DNA of 64,000 nt, from assembly GCA_964291545.2 (NCBI GenBank), contig OZ219861.1, forward strand, positions 620,001-684,000. The letters run 5' to 3'. Of this stretch, positions 43,795 through 52,784 are shown piece by piece. Every line of letters starts with the position of its first letter. Within the stretch, counting starts at the first letter, position 1. The notes beneath the pieces were generated by a model. It saw only the letters and a list, made by a program, of their open reading frames with translations. It had not been told where the DNA came from and ran no database searches. Made by a program: the position numbers and the translations under genes. The stretch comes from G963667675 sp964291545 (GTDB lineage: Bacteria; Chloroflexota; Dehalococcoidia; Lucifugimonadales; UBA3495).

Positions 43795-45177
43795 TCAGGG
43801 CCGGCGGCGGAACTGCCAATGGGTGCCGTCGGGGGAGTCTTCCAGCGACACCCCTTGAGCGTCCAGTCCCTGCCGGATGCGGTCCGCCAGCTCGTACTGC
43901 TTGGCCTGCCGCAGCTGGGCCCGGATGTCCAGCAGCAACCTGACAAAGGGCTCTGCCGGCAGCAGGTCGTCCTCTTGCCCCGCCCGTTGGCCCTGGAGAG
44001 TTAGCCCCAGGACCTCGCCCAGGCTCCGGAGGCAGTCCTGGGCTTGACCGATATTCCGGCCGTCGTCGCCGGCCCGGTTGATTTCCCGGGCCAGATCGAA
44101 GAGGGAGGCCAGGGCCCGGGGCGTGTTCAGGTCGTCGTCCATGGCTTCCAGGAACCGTTCTTGGTACGGCCCCGGGTCGAGGGCTCGATCGGTTCCGGAG
44201 CTGTCGCGGCCCAGGGCCTGGCCCAGCCTCTGAACGCTGCGTTCCATGGCGGCGCAGCCCTCGTCGCTGAACTGGAAAGGACTGCGGTAGTGGGAGCTTA
44301 GAAAATAGAGGCGCAGCCCGTCGGGTGAATATCTTGCCAGGGCCTCTTCAACCGGCACCAGATTGCCCAGGGACTTGCTCATCTTGTCTTCGCCCAGCCG
44401 CAACAGGCCGTTGTGGACCCAATAGCGGGAGAAGGGTTCCCGGCCGGAGGCGGCCTCGCTTTGGGCAATCTCGTTCTCATGATGGGGGAAAATCAGGTCC
44501 TGCCCGCCGCCGTGGATGTCCAGGCCCTCGCCTAGGTAGGTGGTGGCCATCGACGTGCACTCGATGTGCCATCCGGGGCGTCCGGGACCCCAGGGGCTGT
44601 CCCAGGCTGGCTCGCCGGGCTGGGAGGCCTTCCACAAGGTGAAGTCCATGGGATGCTCTTTACGCCGGTCCACCTCCACCCTGGCGCCCGCTTTCATGCC
44701 GTCTAAGGTGCGGCCGCTCAGCTTGCCGTAGCCCTTGCTGCGGGTGACCCGGAAGAACACGTCGCCGTCCACCTGGTAGGCGAAGTCCTTGTCCACCAAT
44801 TTTGCTATGGTGTCGATGATGGGACCGATTTCCTTGGTGGCCCGGGGGTAGACGTGGGCCCGCTGCACGTTCAGGGCGTCCATGGACTGGAAGAACTCTT
44901 GGATATGCCGGCCGGCCAATTCATCGACGGGCAGGCCCTGCTCGTCGGCCTTCTGGATCAGCTTGTCGTCCACGTCGGTGAAGTTCTGGACGTGACGGAC
45001 CTGGTAGCCGCGGAACTCCAGGTAACGGCGCAGCACGTCGAACACGACGTAGCTAAGGGCGTGGCCCACGTGGGTGGCGGCGTAGGGGGTCACCCCGCAG
45101 ACGTACATGTTGACGCCGGGAGCGTTGGCGGGGGTGAAGGGCCTGGATTCACCGGAGAGGGTGTCGTACAGCTTCAT
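43795..45177 (-). CDS. cysS: Cysteinyl-tRNA synthetase
   Basis: From ATG 45177, which overlaps the ispF stop, the protein has 460 residues; the longer frame to 45387 runs through ispF in another frame. It starts MKLYDTLSG and has NMYVCGVTPYAATHVGHALS (zinc Cys and HIGH-type HVGH), WHIECTSMATTYLG, DLIFPHHENEIAQSEAA and DKMSKSLGNLV (KMSKS). It charges tRNA-Cys. The order ispD, ispF, cysS is common in several phyla and here each gene closely follows the last. The C-terminal domain is shorter and more diverged, as is usual. Confidence 0.95.
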   Translation of the reverse strand: MKLYDTLSGESRPFTPANAPGVNMYVCGVTPYAATHVGHALSYVVFDVLRRYLEFRGYQVRHVQNFTDVDDKLIQKADEQGLPVDELAGRHIQEFFQSMDALNVQRAHVYPRATKEIGPIIDTIAKLVDKDFAYQVDGDVFFRVTRSKGYGKLSGRTLDGMKAGARVEVDRRKEHPMDFTLWKASQPGEPAWDSPWGPGRPGWHIECTSMATTYLGEGLDIHGGGQDLIFPHHENEIAQSEAASGREPFSRYWVHNGLLRLGEDKMSKSLGNLVPVEEALARYSPDGLRLYFLSSHYRSPFQFSDEGCAAMERSVQRLGQALGRDSSGTDRALDPGPYQERFLEAMDDDLNTPRALASLFDLAREINRAGDDGRNIGQAQDCLRSLGEVLGLTLQGQRAGQEDDLLPAEPFVRLLLDIRAQLRQAKQYELADRIRQGLDAQGVSLEDSPDGTHWQFRRRP

Positions 45178-45665
45178 ATCTCGGCTACTATCGATGCCGC
45201 GGCGTAGGCGGCGATGCCCTCTTCCCTGCCGGTAAATCCCAGGTGGTCGGTGGTGGTGGCCTTGATGCCGACCCGCCGGGCCTCTATGGAAAGGGCGGCA
45301 GCGGTCTGCTCCCGCATGGCTTCCACGTAGGGGCCCAGCCGTGGCGATTGGGCCACCATTGTAGCATCGACGTTGGATATGCGCCATCCGCCGGCGTCCA
45401 GAACAGCCTTCACCCGGGACAGCAGCAGCAGGCTTGAAATGCCCTCGTACTGGGCGTCTTCGGAGGGAAACTGGACCCCGATGTCGCCCAGTCCGGCAGC
45501 GCCAAGCAGGGCGTCCATTATGGCGTGGAGCAGCACGTCGCCATCGCTGTGGCCGGCAAGGCCATGGCCATGGGGTATGTGCACCCCGCCCAGCACCAGC
45601 CGCCGGCCGGGAACCAGGGCATGGGCGTCAAAGCCGAAACCCACCCGAAAATCCATCTGCGTCAT
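45174..45665 (-). CDS. ispF: 2-C-methyl-D-erythritol 2,4-cyclodiphosphate synthase
   Basis: The 163-residue protein has GFGFDAHALVPGRRLVLGGV (zinc-binding Asp and His) and GHSDGDVLLHAIMDALLGA, AGLGDIGVQFP, then KATTTDHLGFTGREEGIA, all IspF signatures. It makes the cyclodiphosphate in the MEP route of isoprenoid synthesis. It lies 24 bases after ispD and overlaps cysS by 4 bases. The ATG at 45665 or the one three codons later may be used. Confidence 0.95.
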   Translation of the reverse strand: MTQMDFRVGFGFDAHALVPGRRLVLGGVHIPHGHGLAGHSDGDVLLHAIMDALLGAAGLGDIGVQFPSEDAQYEGISSLLLLSRVKAVLDAGGWRISNVDATMVAQSPRLGPYVEAMREQTAAALSIEARRVGIKATTTDHLGFTGREEGIAAYAAASIVAEI

Positions 45666-45689
45666 GGCTTCACGTTTCCCAACTTTCGC

Positions 45690-46388
45690 CTAGGAATCGC
45701 GGGGATCCGAGCGGCCCCCCAAAAACACTTCGGCCACGGCCAGGTCCTCCGGGGTGGTGATCTTCAGGTTCTGGTAGGAGCCCAGGAACATCTTGACCTG
45801 GTGGCCCAGGCTCTCCAGCATGGAAGCGTCGTCGGTAAACTCCCCCTGGCAACGCTGGTGGGCCTCCCAAAGCAGGGAGTACCGGAACACCTGGGGCGTC
45901 TGGGCGGCCCAGAGGGACTCCCGCGCCGGCGTATCCACGACCAACGCTTCCGGAGAGGCAACCTTGATGGTGTCCTTGACGGGGACCCCGGCAACGGCGG
46001 CACCCCACTCCCGGGCGGCTTCCAGGCCCCGGGACAGTATGCAATGGTCCAGGCAGGGGCGGGCGCCGTCGTGAACCAACACCAAATCGCAGGGGCCCAG
46101 TTCTTCCAGGCCCAGGCGCACCGAGTCCTGGCGCCGCGCGCCTCCGGCACAGACTTTGACGACCTTACGGTATTCGCCCCGGCGCACCAACTCCCGGCCC
46201 TGCCGGACGGAGTCCTGGTCCAACACCAGCGCTATTCGGCTCACGGCAGGATAGCTCTCCAACTGATCCAGCGAGTAGGACAGCAGGGGTTTGCCCAGGA
46301 CGGGGGCGAAGATCTTGTCCAAGCCGCCCATGCGGCTGCTCTTGCCGGCGGCCGCCAGCACCGCTCCCACCGTTTCTCCAGAAGTCAT
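45690..46388 (-). CDS. ispD: 2-C-methyl-D-erythritol 4-phosphate cytidylyltransferase
   Basis: This 232-residue protein begins with the nucleotidyltransferase motif VLAAAGKSSRMGGLDKIFAP, followed by VLVHDGARPCL, AVAGVPVKDTIK and AAQTPQVFRYSLL with DDASMLE. These are IspD hallmarks. It forms CDP-methylerythritol from CTP and MEP. It follows the PIN-TRAM gene by 24 bases and precedes ispF, so the MEP genes are co-expressed. Confidence 0.95.
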   Translation of the reverse strand: MTSGETVGAVLAAAGKSSRMGGLDKIFAPVLGKPLLSYSLDQLESYPAVSRIALVLDQDSVRQGRELVRRGEYRKVVKVCAGGARRQDSVRLGLEELGPCDLVLVHDGARPCLDHCILSRGLEAAREWGAAVAGVPVKDTIKVASPEALVVDTPARESLWAAQTPQVFRYSLLWEAHQRCQGEFTDDASMLESLGHQVKMFLGSYQNLKITTPEDLAVAEVFLGGRSDPRDS

Positions 46389-46412
46389 TTACGGCCCGAA
46401 CCCGATGCCGGC

Positions 46413-47462
46413 TCAGCCGCCCTTGGGCTGGGCAAAGATTATGCGGCCCGCCGCGGTCTGCAGCACCCTGGTGACCGCCACGTCGTGGAAGGCGTTGAGA
46501 TACCTTCTGCCGCCCTCCACCACCACCATTGTCCCGTCGTCCAGGTAGGCCACCCCCTGCCCGGCCTCCTTGCCTTCCTGCACGATGTTGACCCTGAGTT
46601 CTTCCCCGGGCAGCACGATGGACTTGACGGCGTTGGCCAACTCGTTGACGTTCAGCACCTGCACCCCCTGGAGCTCGGCAACGCGGTTGAGGTTGTAGTC
46701 CGTGGTAAGTATGGGCGATTTCATGCTGCGGGCAAGCTGCACCAGGCTGGAGTCCACCTCGTCACCCCTGGCGACGCCCACGTCCAGCACCTCCAGCGGG
46801 ACGGCGCTGTCGTTGCGCAGGCGGCCCAGCACCTCCAGCCCCCGGCGGCCCCGGGCGCGCCTCAAGGGGTCGCTGGAATCGGCGATGTGGCGCAGCTCGT
46901 CAAGGATAAAACGGGGCACCACGAAGGACCCCTCCAGGAATCCCGTCGTGCTCAGGTCGGCGATGCGGCCGTCGATGATGGCGCTGGTGTCCACCAGTAT
47001 GCTGCCGTTCCGCTGCGCTCCGGCTCCGCCGCCCGCACTCTCCAAGGCGGGGAAAATGGCCTGCACGTCCCTCCTGCGGTTGACGCCGGTCCACAATCCA
47101 AGGATTCCCAGGCATGCGGTGACCATCACCGGCACACCCCAGCCCAACCAGCCGTCCAGGCCGAACAGGGGGATCGACACAAGGGCAGCCACCACCAAGC
47201 CCACCAGCAACCCAGCGGTGCCGCTGATCAGGGTGGAGCCGGAAACGGCGCTGACGTACTCGCCGCCCTTGCGCCACGGTTTTACGGTCAGGTAGGGCGC
47301 CAAGAGAGCGCCCAACGGAATTCCAGCGACGGTTAGAGCGAGGCCCCAGGGGATAAAACTCTGCTCACCTGAAGACAAATCAGAGATAATTACGCCCAAT
47401 CTCCAGCCAATGACACCAAATCCCCCGGCGCCCAACGCCCTGAGCATCCAAAGGGCTACCAC
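46413..47462 (-). CDS. PIN/TRAM domain membrane protein (YacL-like)
   Basis: A GTG at 47462 with GGGAGGTGA six bases upstream gives 349 residues. The N-terminal 110 residues hold about four membrane helices. Then comes a PIN domain: ILVDTSAIIDGRIADL, VPRFILDELRHIADS, DVDSSLVQLARSM-like sequence near VARGDEVDSSLVQLA, and ILTTDYNLNRVAEL, with the acidic residues of a metal nuclease. A TRAM domain closes the protein (GKEAGQGVAYLDDGTMVVVE). Bacillus YacL has this architecture and, like here, sits beside ispD. The role is thought to be RNA cleavage at the membrane. Confidence 0.85.
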   Translation of the reverse strand: MVALWMLRALGAGGFGVIGWRLGVIISDLSSGEQSFIPWGLALTVAGIPLGALLAPYLTVKPWRKGGEYVSAVSGSTLISGTAGLLVGLVVAALVSIPLFGLDGWLGWGVPVMVTACLGILGLWTGVNRRRDVQAIFPALESAGGGAGAQRNGSILVDTSAIIDGRIADLSTTGFLEGSFVVPRFILDELRHIADSSDPLRRARGRRGLEVLGRLRNDSAVPLEVLDVGVARGDEVDSSLVQLARSMKSPILTTDYNLNRVAELQGVQVLNVNELANAVKSIVLPGEELRVNIVQEGKEAGQGVAYLDDGTMVVVEGGRRYLNAFHDVAVTRVLQTAAGRIIFAQPKGG

Positions 47463-47721
47463 CGTTGTTCACCTCCCTTCCAGCGGTGGCGATAGAGAAG
47501 AAATCAGGTTGGGAATACGGATGAATGGATGCCCTGAGCATAACATAGGCGGTGGGCTTGCGAAAGAACGGCGCCTTCAACCGCTTGGGTATGCAGCGAA
47601 GGTAATCCGAACTGGGGCGTGGAGGAAGACGGCTAAAGAAACCAACATTGAAACCGGCGCCCCAGTTGCGGGAGAGGGCCTTGGATCCATACGGGCTGGC
47701 CCCGACGAGGCAGGGGTCGGA

Positions 47722-48936
47722 CTAGCCGGGCACCTCGTCGTAGAAGTCGGTCTCCCCGATGACCTGCCCCTCGCGTAAGCGGGCCACGTCCTCCGGCGAG
47801 TAGTCCAGGATATCGCAGAGCACTTCCTCGTTGTGCTCGCCGACCTTGGGGGTGGCGCCGATGACCACGGGAGTCCGGCTGAAGTGCCAGTAATCACCGG
47901 AGACGGCGATGCTGCCGGCGAGAAAGTCGGGGACCTCCACCATCGCCCGGCGCTCCCAGGGGTGAGGGTCGTCGGCGGCCATGGGGATGTCGTTGACCGG
48001 CGCGGCCACCACGTCGTACTTGGTGAAGTAGTCTATGGCCTCCTGCATGGTCATCTTGGACAGCAGCTCGTTGAGTGCCTCGTTGACGACGGCGGCGTTT
48101 TCCGTCCGGGCGTGCCGGGTGGTGAACCTGGGGTCGTTCTCCCACTCCGGCTTGCCCAGGGCGTCGCAGACCCGGTACCAGTGGTGCTGGTCCCCCGAGG
48201 AAAGCATCACCCAGCCGCCCTTGCAGGGATAGATGCCGTGGGGAGGCGCCGCCGGGCCGCCGCGCCTGGGCGGCACCCGGTTGCCGTGGAAGGCGGTTAC
48301 GGGAATTTCGGTCATGCTGTAGCCGGAGTCGGCCAGGCAAACGTCCATTGACTGGCCCTCGCCGGAGACTTCCCGCTCGTGCAGAGCCGCCAAGGTGCCG
48401 ATGGCCCCGTGCAGGGCGGTGATGCGGTCGATGAAGGGCACGCCGGTGGGAATGGGCGGCATCCACTCCTCGCCGGTCACCATGGTGATGCCGGCCATTG
48501 TCTGCCCGATGGGGTCGTAGCCGATGTTGTCCCGGTACGGCCCGAACTGGCCGTAGGCGGAGATGTTCACCATGATGATCCTGGGGTTGAGCTCTTTGAG
48601 CGCGTCGTAATCGAAGCCCATCTTCTCGATGGTGCCGGGCCTGAAGTTCTGTATCAAAACATCGGATATCTTCACCAGCTTGCGCAGGACCTCCTTGCCC
48701 TCTTCCTTGCGCAGGTCAATGCTCAGGCTCTTTTTGCCCGAGTTGTACTGGACCCAGTAAGAACTCTGCTTCTTCACCCAGGGGGCGTGGTAGCGCGTCT
48801 CCTCGCCTCCCAATCTCTCGACTTTGATAACCTCGGCGCCCATGCGGGCCAGCACCTGGGCGCACCGGGGGCCGGCCTGGTGCCTGCCCAAGTCAATAAC
48901 CCGGATGTCCTGCAGAGGATGCTCGAATCCTGCCAT
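47722..48936 (-). CDS. CaiB/BaiF family CoA-transferase (class III)
   Basis: The ATG at 48936, with AGAAGGGGGG ten bases upstream, gives 404 residues; the open frame extends far upstream but only as an antisense shadow of the next gene. Family blocks are IRVIDLGRHQAGPRCAQVLA, GAEVIKVERLGGEETR, LIQNFRPGTIEKMGFDYDAL, and GQSMDVCLADSG, where the Asp forms the covalent CoA-ester intermediate. The enzymes move CoA between carboxylic acids, for example carnitine, formate/oxalate or aromatic acids. The substrate here is unknown. Such genes are typically numerous in SAR202-type genomes. Confidence 0.88.
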   Translation of the reverse strand: MAGFEHPLQDIRVIDLGRHQAGPRCAQVLARMGAEVIKVERLGGEETRYHAPWVKKQSSYWVQYNSGKKSLSIDLRKEEGKEVLRKLVKISDVLIQNFRPGTIEKMGFDYDALKELNPRIIMVNISAYGQFGPYRDNIGYDPIGQTMAGITMVTGEEWMPPIPTGVPFIDRITALHGAIGTLAALHEREVSGEGQSMDVCLADSGYSMTEIPVTAFHGNRVPPRRGGPAAPPHGIYPCKGGWVMLSSGDQHHWYRVCDALGKPEWENDPRFTTRHARTENAAVVNEALNELLSKMTMQEAIDYFTKYDVVAAPVNDIPMAADDPHPWERRAMVEVPDFLAGSIAVSGDYWHFSRTPVVIGATPKVGEHNEEVLCDILDYSPEDVARLREGQVIGETDFYDEVPG

Positions 48937-49071
48937 CGCCTGGGAACCCCCCTTCTGGTGTTGGGCCATTTTACGGCCTTGCCAACGGGAAGGGCAAGGC
49001 GGACAACCCTTACCGGAAGGGCGGGAGTATGTTATCTTCTTGAAAGACAGGCTTGGGTCGAGGTAGGGGAT

Positions 49072-50364
49072 ATGGAATACGCCGCCGGCAACGTCCACCG
49101 AGGGCCGGGGCTCCTGCTGCGGGAGAAAAAACCCGGCGGAAAGCCCATGCCGGAAAGCCTGCTGGCCAAGTTGTGGAGCAAACGGGCCGCCCGGCAGGCC
49201 GAGTTCCGCACCGGGAACGGGACGCGCTTCAGAGTGCTGTACCCCGGACACCCCGGCGGCGGAGCGGGCCCGGACTTTCGCGATGCGCTGCTCCAACTGG
49301 ACGGCGTGGGACTGGTGCGGGGCGACGTGGAAATCCACCTGCACCAGAGGGACTGGCGGGGCCACGGCCACGGCAGCGACCCCAACTACAACGGGGTGGT
49401 GCTCCACGCCGCTTTGGAGGTTGAATCGCCCGCCACCGAACTGCAAAGCGGCAGGCAGGCCCCGGTGGTGTCCCTGAAGGCGCTGCTGGATGGCGAGGAC
49501 CCTCCCGAAGGCGTCCCCAACGCCGCTCTTTGGGACGCGCTGGCCGGTCACGGGTATCCTCAGCCGGCTGTTAAGGCCGAGGCGGAGTCGCTGCTGGACA
49601 AGGCCGGAGACCGGCGGTTTTTGGCCAAGAGCGCATGGTTCCAGAGACTGCTGGCGGAGCAGGGCCCGGACCAGGTCCTGTACGAGGGACTGCTGGAAGG
49701 CCTGGGCTACCGCTTCAACCAACAGCCCTTCCTGAAGCTGGCCCAGCGGGCGCCATACGACGCACTGGCCAAAGCTGCCGCCGGCGCTTCCGGGGCTGAA
49801 CGGGCCAAAATCATTGAATCGCAGTTGCTGGCGTTGGCGGGGTTCCCCGGCCTGAACGGCGGCAGCAAGCCTCTTTCGCGACGAGGGCTCGGCCCGGCAA
49901 TGTCCGTCAAGGAGTGGAGGCTGTTCCGGGTGCGGCCTTCCAACCATCCCCGGCGGCGCATCGCCGGAGCGGCCCGGATACTGGACCGCTGCATGGACGC
50001 GGGTCTGGTCCGCGGTCTGACCCAGGCGGCCGCGGGACCCAAGGAGTTGACGGAGGCCCTGACGGTGGAGGCGGAGCCCGGCGGCAAGGGCTCTCTCGTC
50101 GGCGTGGACCGGGCCCGGGACCTGGCGGTGAACGCGGCGCTGCCCTTCATGCACGGGCTGGCTGCAGTGCGGCGGGAGCCGGACGCGGCGGACGCGGCCC
50201 TGGAGCTTTACACCCGGTTCCCCAAGCTGCAGGAGAACGAGCTTACCCGGGAGATGGCGGCGCAGCTAATCGAACCCGCCTGGCAGGGGGCGGTTTCCTC
50301 GGCCCGGCGGCAGCAGGGGCTGCTGCACCTGGCTTCGTTGCTGAGAGGCGAGGGCCGGCCCTGA
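49072..50364 (+). CDS. DUF2851 family protein
   Basis: The likely start is ATG 49072, giving 430 residues; the open frame continues upstream to 48379 only as antisense to the CoA-transferase. The sequence has PESLLAKLWSKRAARQAEFR, GAGPDFRDALLQLDGVGLVR and GDVEIHLHQRDWRGHGHGSD followed by PNYNGVVLHAALEVE, the DUF2851 core with its conserved His, Glu and Asp residues. The function is unknown. A nuclease-like active site has been suggested to me by the residue pattern only. It is divergent from the CoA-transferase, with about 135 bases between the two starts. Confidence 0.8.
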   Translation: MEYAAGNVHRGPGLLLREKKPGGKPMPESLLAKLWSKRAARQAEFRTGNGTRFRVLYPGHPGGGAGPDFRDALLQLDGVGLVRGDVEIHLHQRDWRGHGHGSDPNYNGVVLHAALEVESPATELQSGRQAPVVSLKALLDGEDPPEGVPNAALWDALAGHGYPQPAVKAEAESLLDKAGDRRFLAKSAWFQRLLAEQGPDQVLYEGLLEGLGYRFNQQPFLKLAQRAPYDALAKAAAGASGAERAKIIESQLLALAGFPGLNGGSKPLSRRGLGPAMSVKEWRLFRVRPSNHPRRRIAGAARILDRCMDAGLVRGLTQAAAGPKELTEALTVEAEPGGKGSLVGVDRARDLAVNAALPFMHGLAAVRREPDAADAALELYTRFPKLQENELTREMAAQLIEPAWQGAVSSARRQQGLLHLASLLRGEGRP

Positions 50365-50388
50365 GCGCTCCAGCAGGCCGCGAGCATT

Positions 50389-50727
50389 CTAGCCGGCCAG
50401 GGGAATGGCCAGGTTCACCTTGAGGCCATCTTCCAGGTTGCGGGTTTTGTGCCCGCGGCCGGTCAGGTCCTCGGAAATCACCACGTCTCCCGGCTCCAGC
50501 AGCCTCTTGTCGCCGTCGGACGTCTCGAACTCGGCCACCCCGTCCAGATGTATTATGCACAGCCGCCGGGGAGGGTTGTGGTAATCGCCGTCGGTGGGCG
50601 AGGGCATGCGTACCAGGACGATGTCCCCCTGGGCGCCGCCGGCGGCGATCTCGGCGAACTGGTCCAGGGTCAAGTCCTGGAAATGGGACTCGCCGTCGTC
50701 GCCGGCATAGATCCTGACTATCTTCAT
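50389..50727 (-). CDS. Small cupin-fold protein
   Basis: From ATG 50727, with GGAGG seven bases upstream, the protein has 112 residues. The cupin pattern is seen in PPRRLCIIHLDGVAEFETSD followed by RLLEPGDVVISEDLTGRGHK. Cupins of this kind often bind a metal or act as sugar or amino acid isomerases and dioxygenases; few His ligands are present here, so catalysis is uncertain. It stands alone on the minus strand. Confidence 0.75.
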   Translation of the reverse strand: MKIVRIYAGDDGESHFQDLTLDQFAEIAAGGAQGDIVLVRMPSPTDGDYHNPPRRLCIIHLDGVAEFETSDGDKRLLEPGDVVISEDLTGRGHKTRNLEDGLKVNLAIPLAG

Positions 50728-50770
50728 GGCCGTTCCTCCAGGCCCCCGGTTCATGCAGGGGCGTCTCAGC

Positions 50771-51622
50771 TTAACCGTTTGGCCGCGGGGCGTATATCCA
50801 GCCTTCCAGGCGGGCGCTCTTCAATACCGCGTCGTCCGCGTAATCTTCCGGGCGGCAAAACGAGGTCTGGTTCTTGGCCCATAGTGCTGCGGCGACTGCC
50901 GCGATGACCGCATCTAGACAGTTGTCGTTGGCTCTAAAGCCCCACCGAAAATCCTTCAAATTCGATATCTCCAGTGAGGACGACTGAGATAGCCCTTCAA
51001 CGATGGTGTGACGAGCAGCCAATGAACCTGTTGCGTTCTTGTAGCCCTTGGCTATGGCGTAGTCGAATCCCATTGAGGAATGTAGAACGGCTCCGGGCAT
51101 CACCTCTAGCAGGGTAACTCGATTAGGCGGTGCCGCACCTGAGTGCAGAGGAGGAATCCACCACCGGTCTCGGCATTCGGCATCCAACTTGTACAGCATA
51201 GTTATGCCGTAGTAAGTCATTGGAACAAGCCTGCTGTTCAGCGCGGACATGCTTACTGAATAACATTTGTCGCCCGTTCGTTTGGGATGGGTTCCGTAGT
51301 TTCTACATTTGCGTTTGTATTCGTTGAGGGCCATTCCGGCAATCTTGGGCCAGACATCTGCCATTGTGTCTGCCTGGATACTTTCTGCCTCTAAGAACAC
51401 TTTTGGTAGGCCAAATGGGAAGTCAAGGGCTACAACCGTAGATTCAGGAACCTCCTTCAGGAGAACCAGCAGATCGTCTCTCAAGATGGGTTGAACTCGG
51501 TCGATGATCATGCACTCCGTGGACGACAATCGCCCTTCTGCCAACCAGGTCTTGTCATCAGCTACCGCCCCGCTAAAGTCCACGCCCAAGATCTGTGTCT
51601 CTGCCACCGCTGCCTCCCTCAT
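50771..51622 (-). CDS. DUF429 family protein
   Basis: The protein has about 283 residues from ATG 51622 (an upstream ATG at 51658 is also in frame). It begins TQILGVDFSGAVADDKTWLA, the RNase H-like start of DUF429, then VVALDFPFGLPKV, KRTGDKCYSVSM and a C-terminal NDNCLDAVIAAVAAALWA with the expected acidic residues. DUF429 proteins are predicted nucleases. The base composition is lower in GC than the flanking core genes, which hints at separate acquisition. Its start is head to head with the lyase gene at 51684. Confidence 0.75.
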   Translation of the reverse strand: MREAAVAETQILGVDFSGAVADDKTWLAEGRLSSTECMIIDRVQPILRDDLLVLLKEVPESTVVALDFPFGLPKVFLEAESIQADTMADVWPKIAGMALNEYKRKCRNYGTHPKRTGDKCYSVSMSALNSRLVPMTYYGITMLYKLDAECRDRWWIPPLHSGAAPPNRVTLLEVMPGAVLHSSMGFDYAIAKGYKNATGSLAARHTIVEGLSQSSSLEISNLKDFRWGFRANDNCLDAVIAAVAAALWAKNQTSFCRPEDYADDAVLKSARLEGWIYAPRPNG

Positions 51623-51683
51623 GCTAGAATTGGCCGGCAGCCATAGGCATCTTAGCATGGATGCCGCCCAGCGAGGTCAGCCA

Positions 51684-52544
51684 ATGAATCCGACCCCACG
51701 GCGGGAGCGGTTCCGCTCGATTCTGGACGGAGACCGGTGCGTTTACGCCGCCTCGGTGTTCGACCCCATCTCGGCCCGCATCGCCGAGGACCTGGGGTTC
51801 GAGGCGGGAATGCTGGCTGGGTCCGTGGCCTCCGGGACGGTGCTGGGCGCGCCCGACCTGGTAGCGCTGACCCTCACCGAGCTGGCCCAGCAGGTGCGCC
51901 GCATATGCCGGGCAGGGGAATTGAGCTTGATGGTGGACGCCGACCACGGCTACGGCAACGCCCTGAACGTAATGCGAACCGTGGAAGAACTTCAGAATGC
52001 CGGGGCCGCGGGACTGACCATCGAAGACACGCTGCTGCCCAGGGGCTTCGGAGGCGGCGAACGGCAACTGGTCTCGTTGGAGGAGGGCGTCGGCAAGATG
52101 AAGGCCGCCTTGGCCGCCAGGACCGACCCGTCCCTGGTTATCGCCGCCCGCACCAGCGCCCTGCGCTTCTCAGGAATTTCCGAGACGGTCAGGCGGGCCA
52201 AGGCTTACCAGGAGACAGGAGTGGACGCCCTGTTCCTGGCGGGGGCCAGGGCCAGGGAGGAAGTTGAGGCGGTCCGGGCCGAGGTGGACGTCCCCCTGCT
52301 GCTGGGGGGCGCTAGTGAGGAGCTGCTGGACCCAGCATTCCTGGCGGCCGGCGGCGTGCGCATAGCCTTGCAGGGTCACCAGGCCTTTAGAGCGGCGGTC
52401 AAAGCGGTCCACGACGTCCTGCAGGCCCAGCGCAACGGCGTTCCGCCCGGCGACATGGAGCACCAACTGGCCCCGGCGGAGCTGATGGCCCAGGTCACCC
52501 GCAGCGGGGAATACCGCCGGTGGCAGGACGAGTTCCTGGCTTAA
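51684..52544 (+). CDS. Isocitrate lyase/PEP mutase family protein
   Basis: ATG 51684 with GCGAGG upstream gives 286 residues; 51657 is an alternative. The barrel has RCVYAASVFDPISARIAEDL, SLMVDADHGYGNALNVMRTV and AAGLTIEDTLLPRGFG. The family's metal-binding DADHGYG and IED motifs are intact, but the KKCGH loop of isocitrate and methylisocitrate lyases is absent. The closest enzymes with this pattern are oxaloacetate decarboxylase-like and carboxyvinyl-phosphonate mutase relatives. A carbon-carbon lyase acting on a small 2-oxo or hydroxy acid is likely. Confidence 0.8.
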   Translation: MNPTPRRERFRSILDGDRCVYAASVFDPISARIAEDLGFEAGMLAGSVASGTVLGAPDLVALTLTELAQQVRRICRAGELSLMVDADHGYGNALNVMRTVEELQNAGAAGLTIEDTLLPRGFGGGERQLVSLEEGVGKMKAALAARTDPSLVIAARTSALRFSGISETVRRAKAYQETGVDALFLAGARAREEVEAVRAEVDVPLLLGGASEELLDPAFLAAGGVRIALQGHQAFRAAVKAVHDVLQAQRNGVPPGDMEHQLAPAELMAQVTRSGEYRRWQDEFLA

Positions 52545-52784
52545 ATGCGGCGGGCGGCTCGCCCTGGACCAAAACCCGGGTCCAACACTGGCCGTTTCCG
52601 GGCACAGGATGTGTTGGCGTTTTCCCATCGAAGAGGGTAGAATTCCAGCAAGCATCCGCAACACTCTTTCCGGCTTTGGAGCATTCCTGGTATTATCGTC
52701 TTATAAACCGGCTCTTTAGAAAGCCCCGCAGGGGCCGCCGGGCGGTAATTCGCCAAGCGGGTCAGGCCAAACGATTGGAGACAG

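Noticed and set aside
45178..45387. N-terminal extension of cysS
   Set aside because: It overlaps ispF in another frame and is low-complexity His/Arg/Gly; MKLYDTLSG at 45177 is the family start.
45525..47336. Open frame of 603 codons on the plus strand
   Set aside because: It is antisense to ispD, ispF and the PIN-TRAM gene, whose protein motifs are clear; high GC makes long shadow frames.
48937..50154. Upstream extension of the CoA-transferase frame
   Set aside because: This part is antisense to the DUF2851 gene; a good ribosome binding site precedes ATG 48936 and the family starts there.
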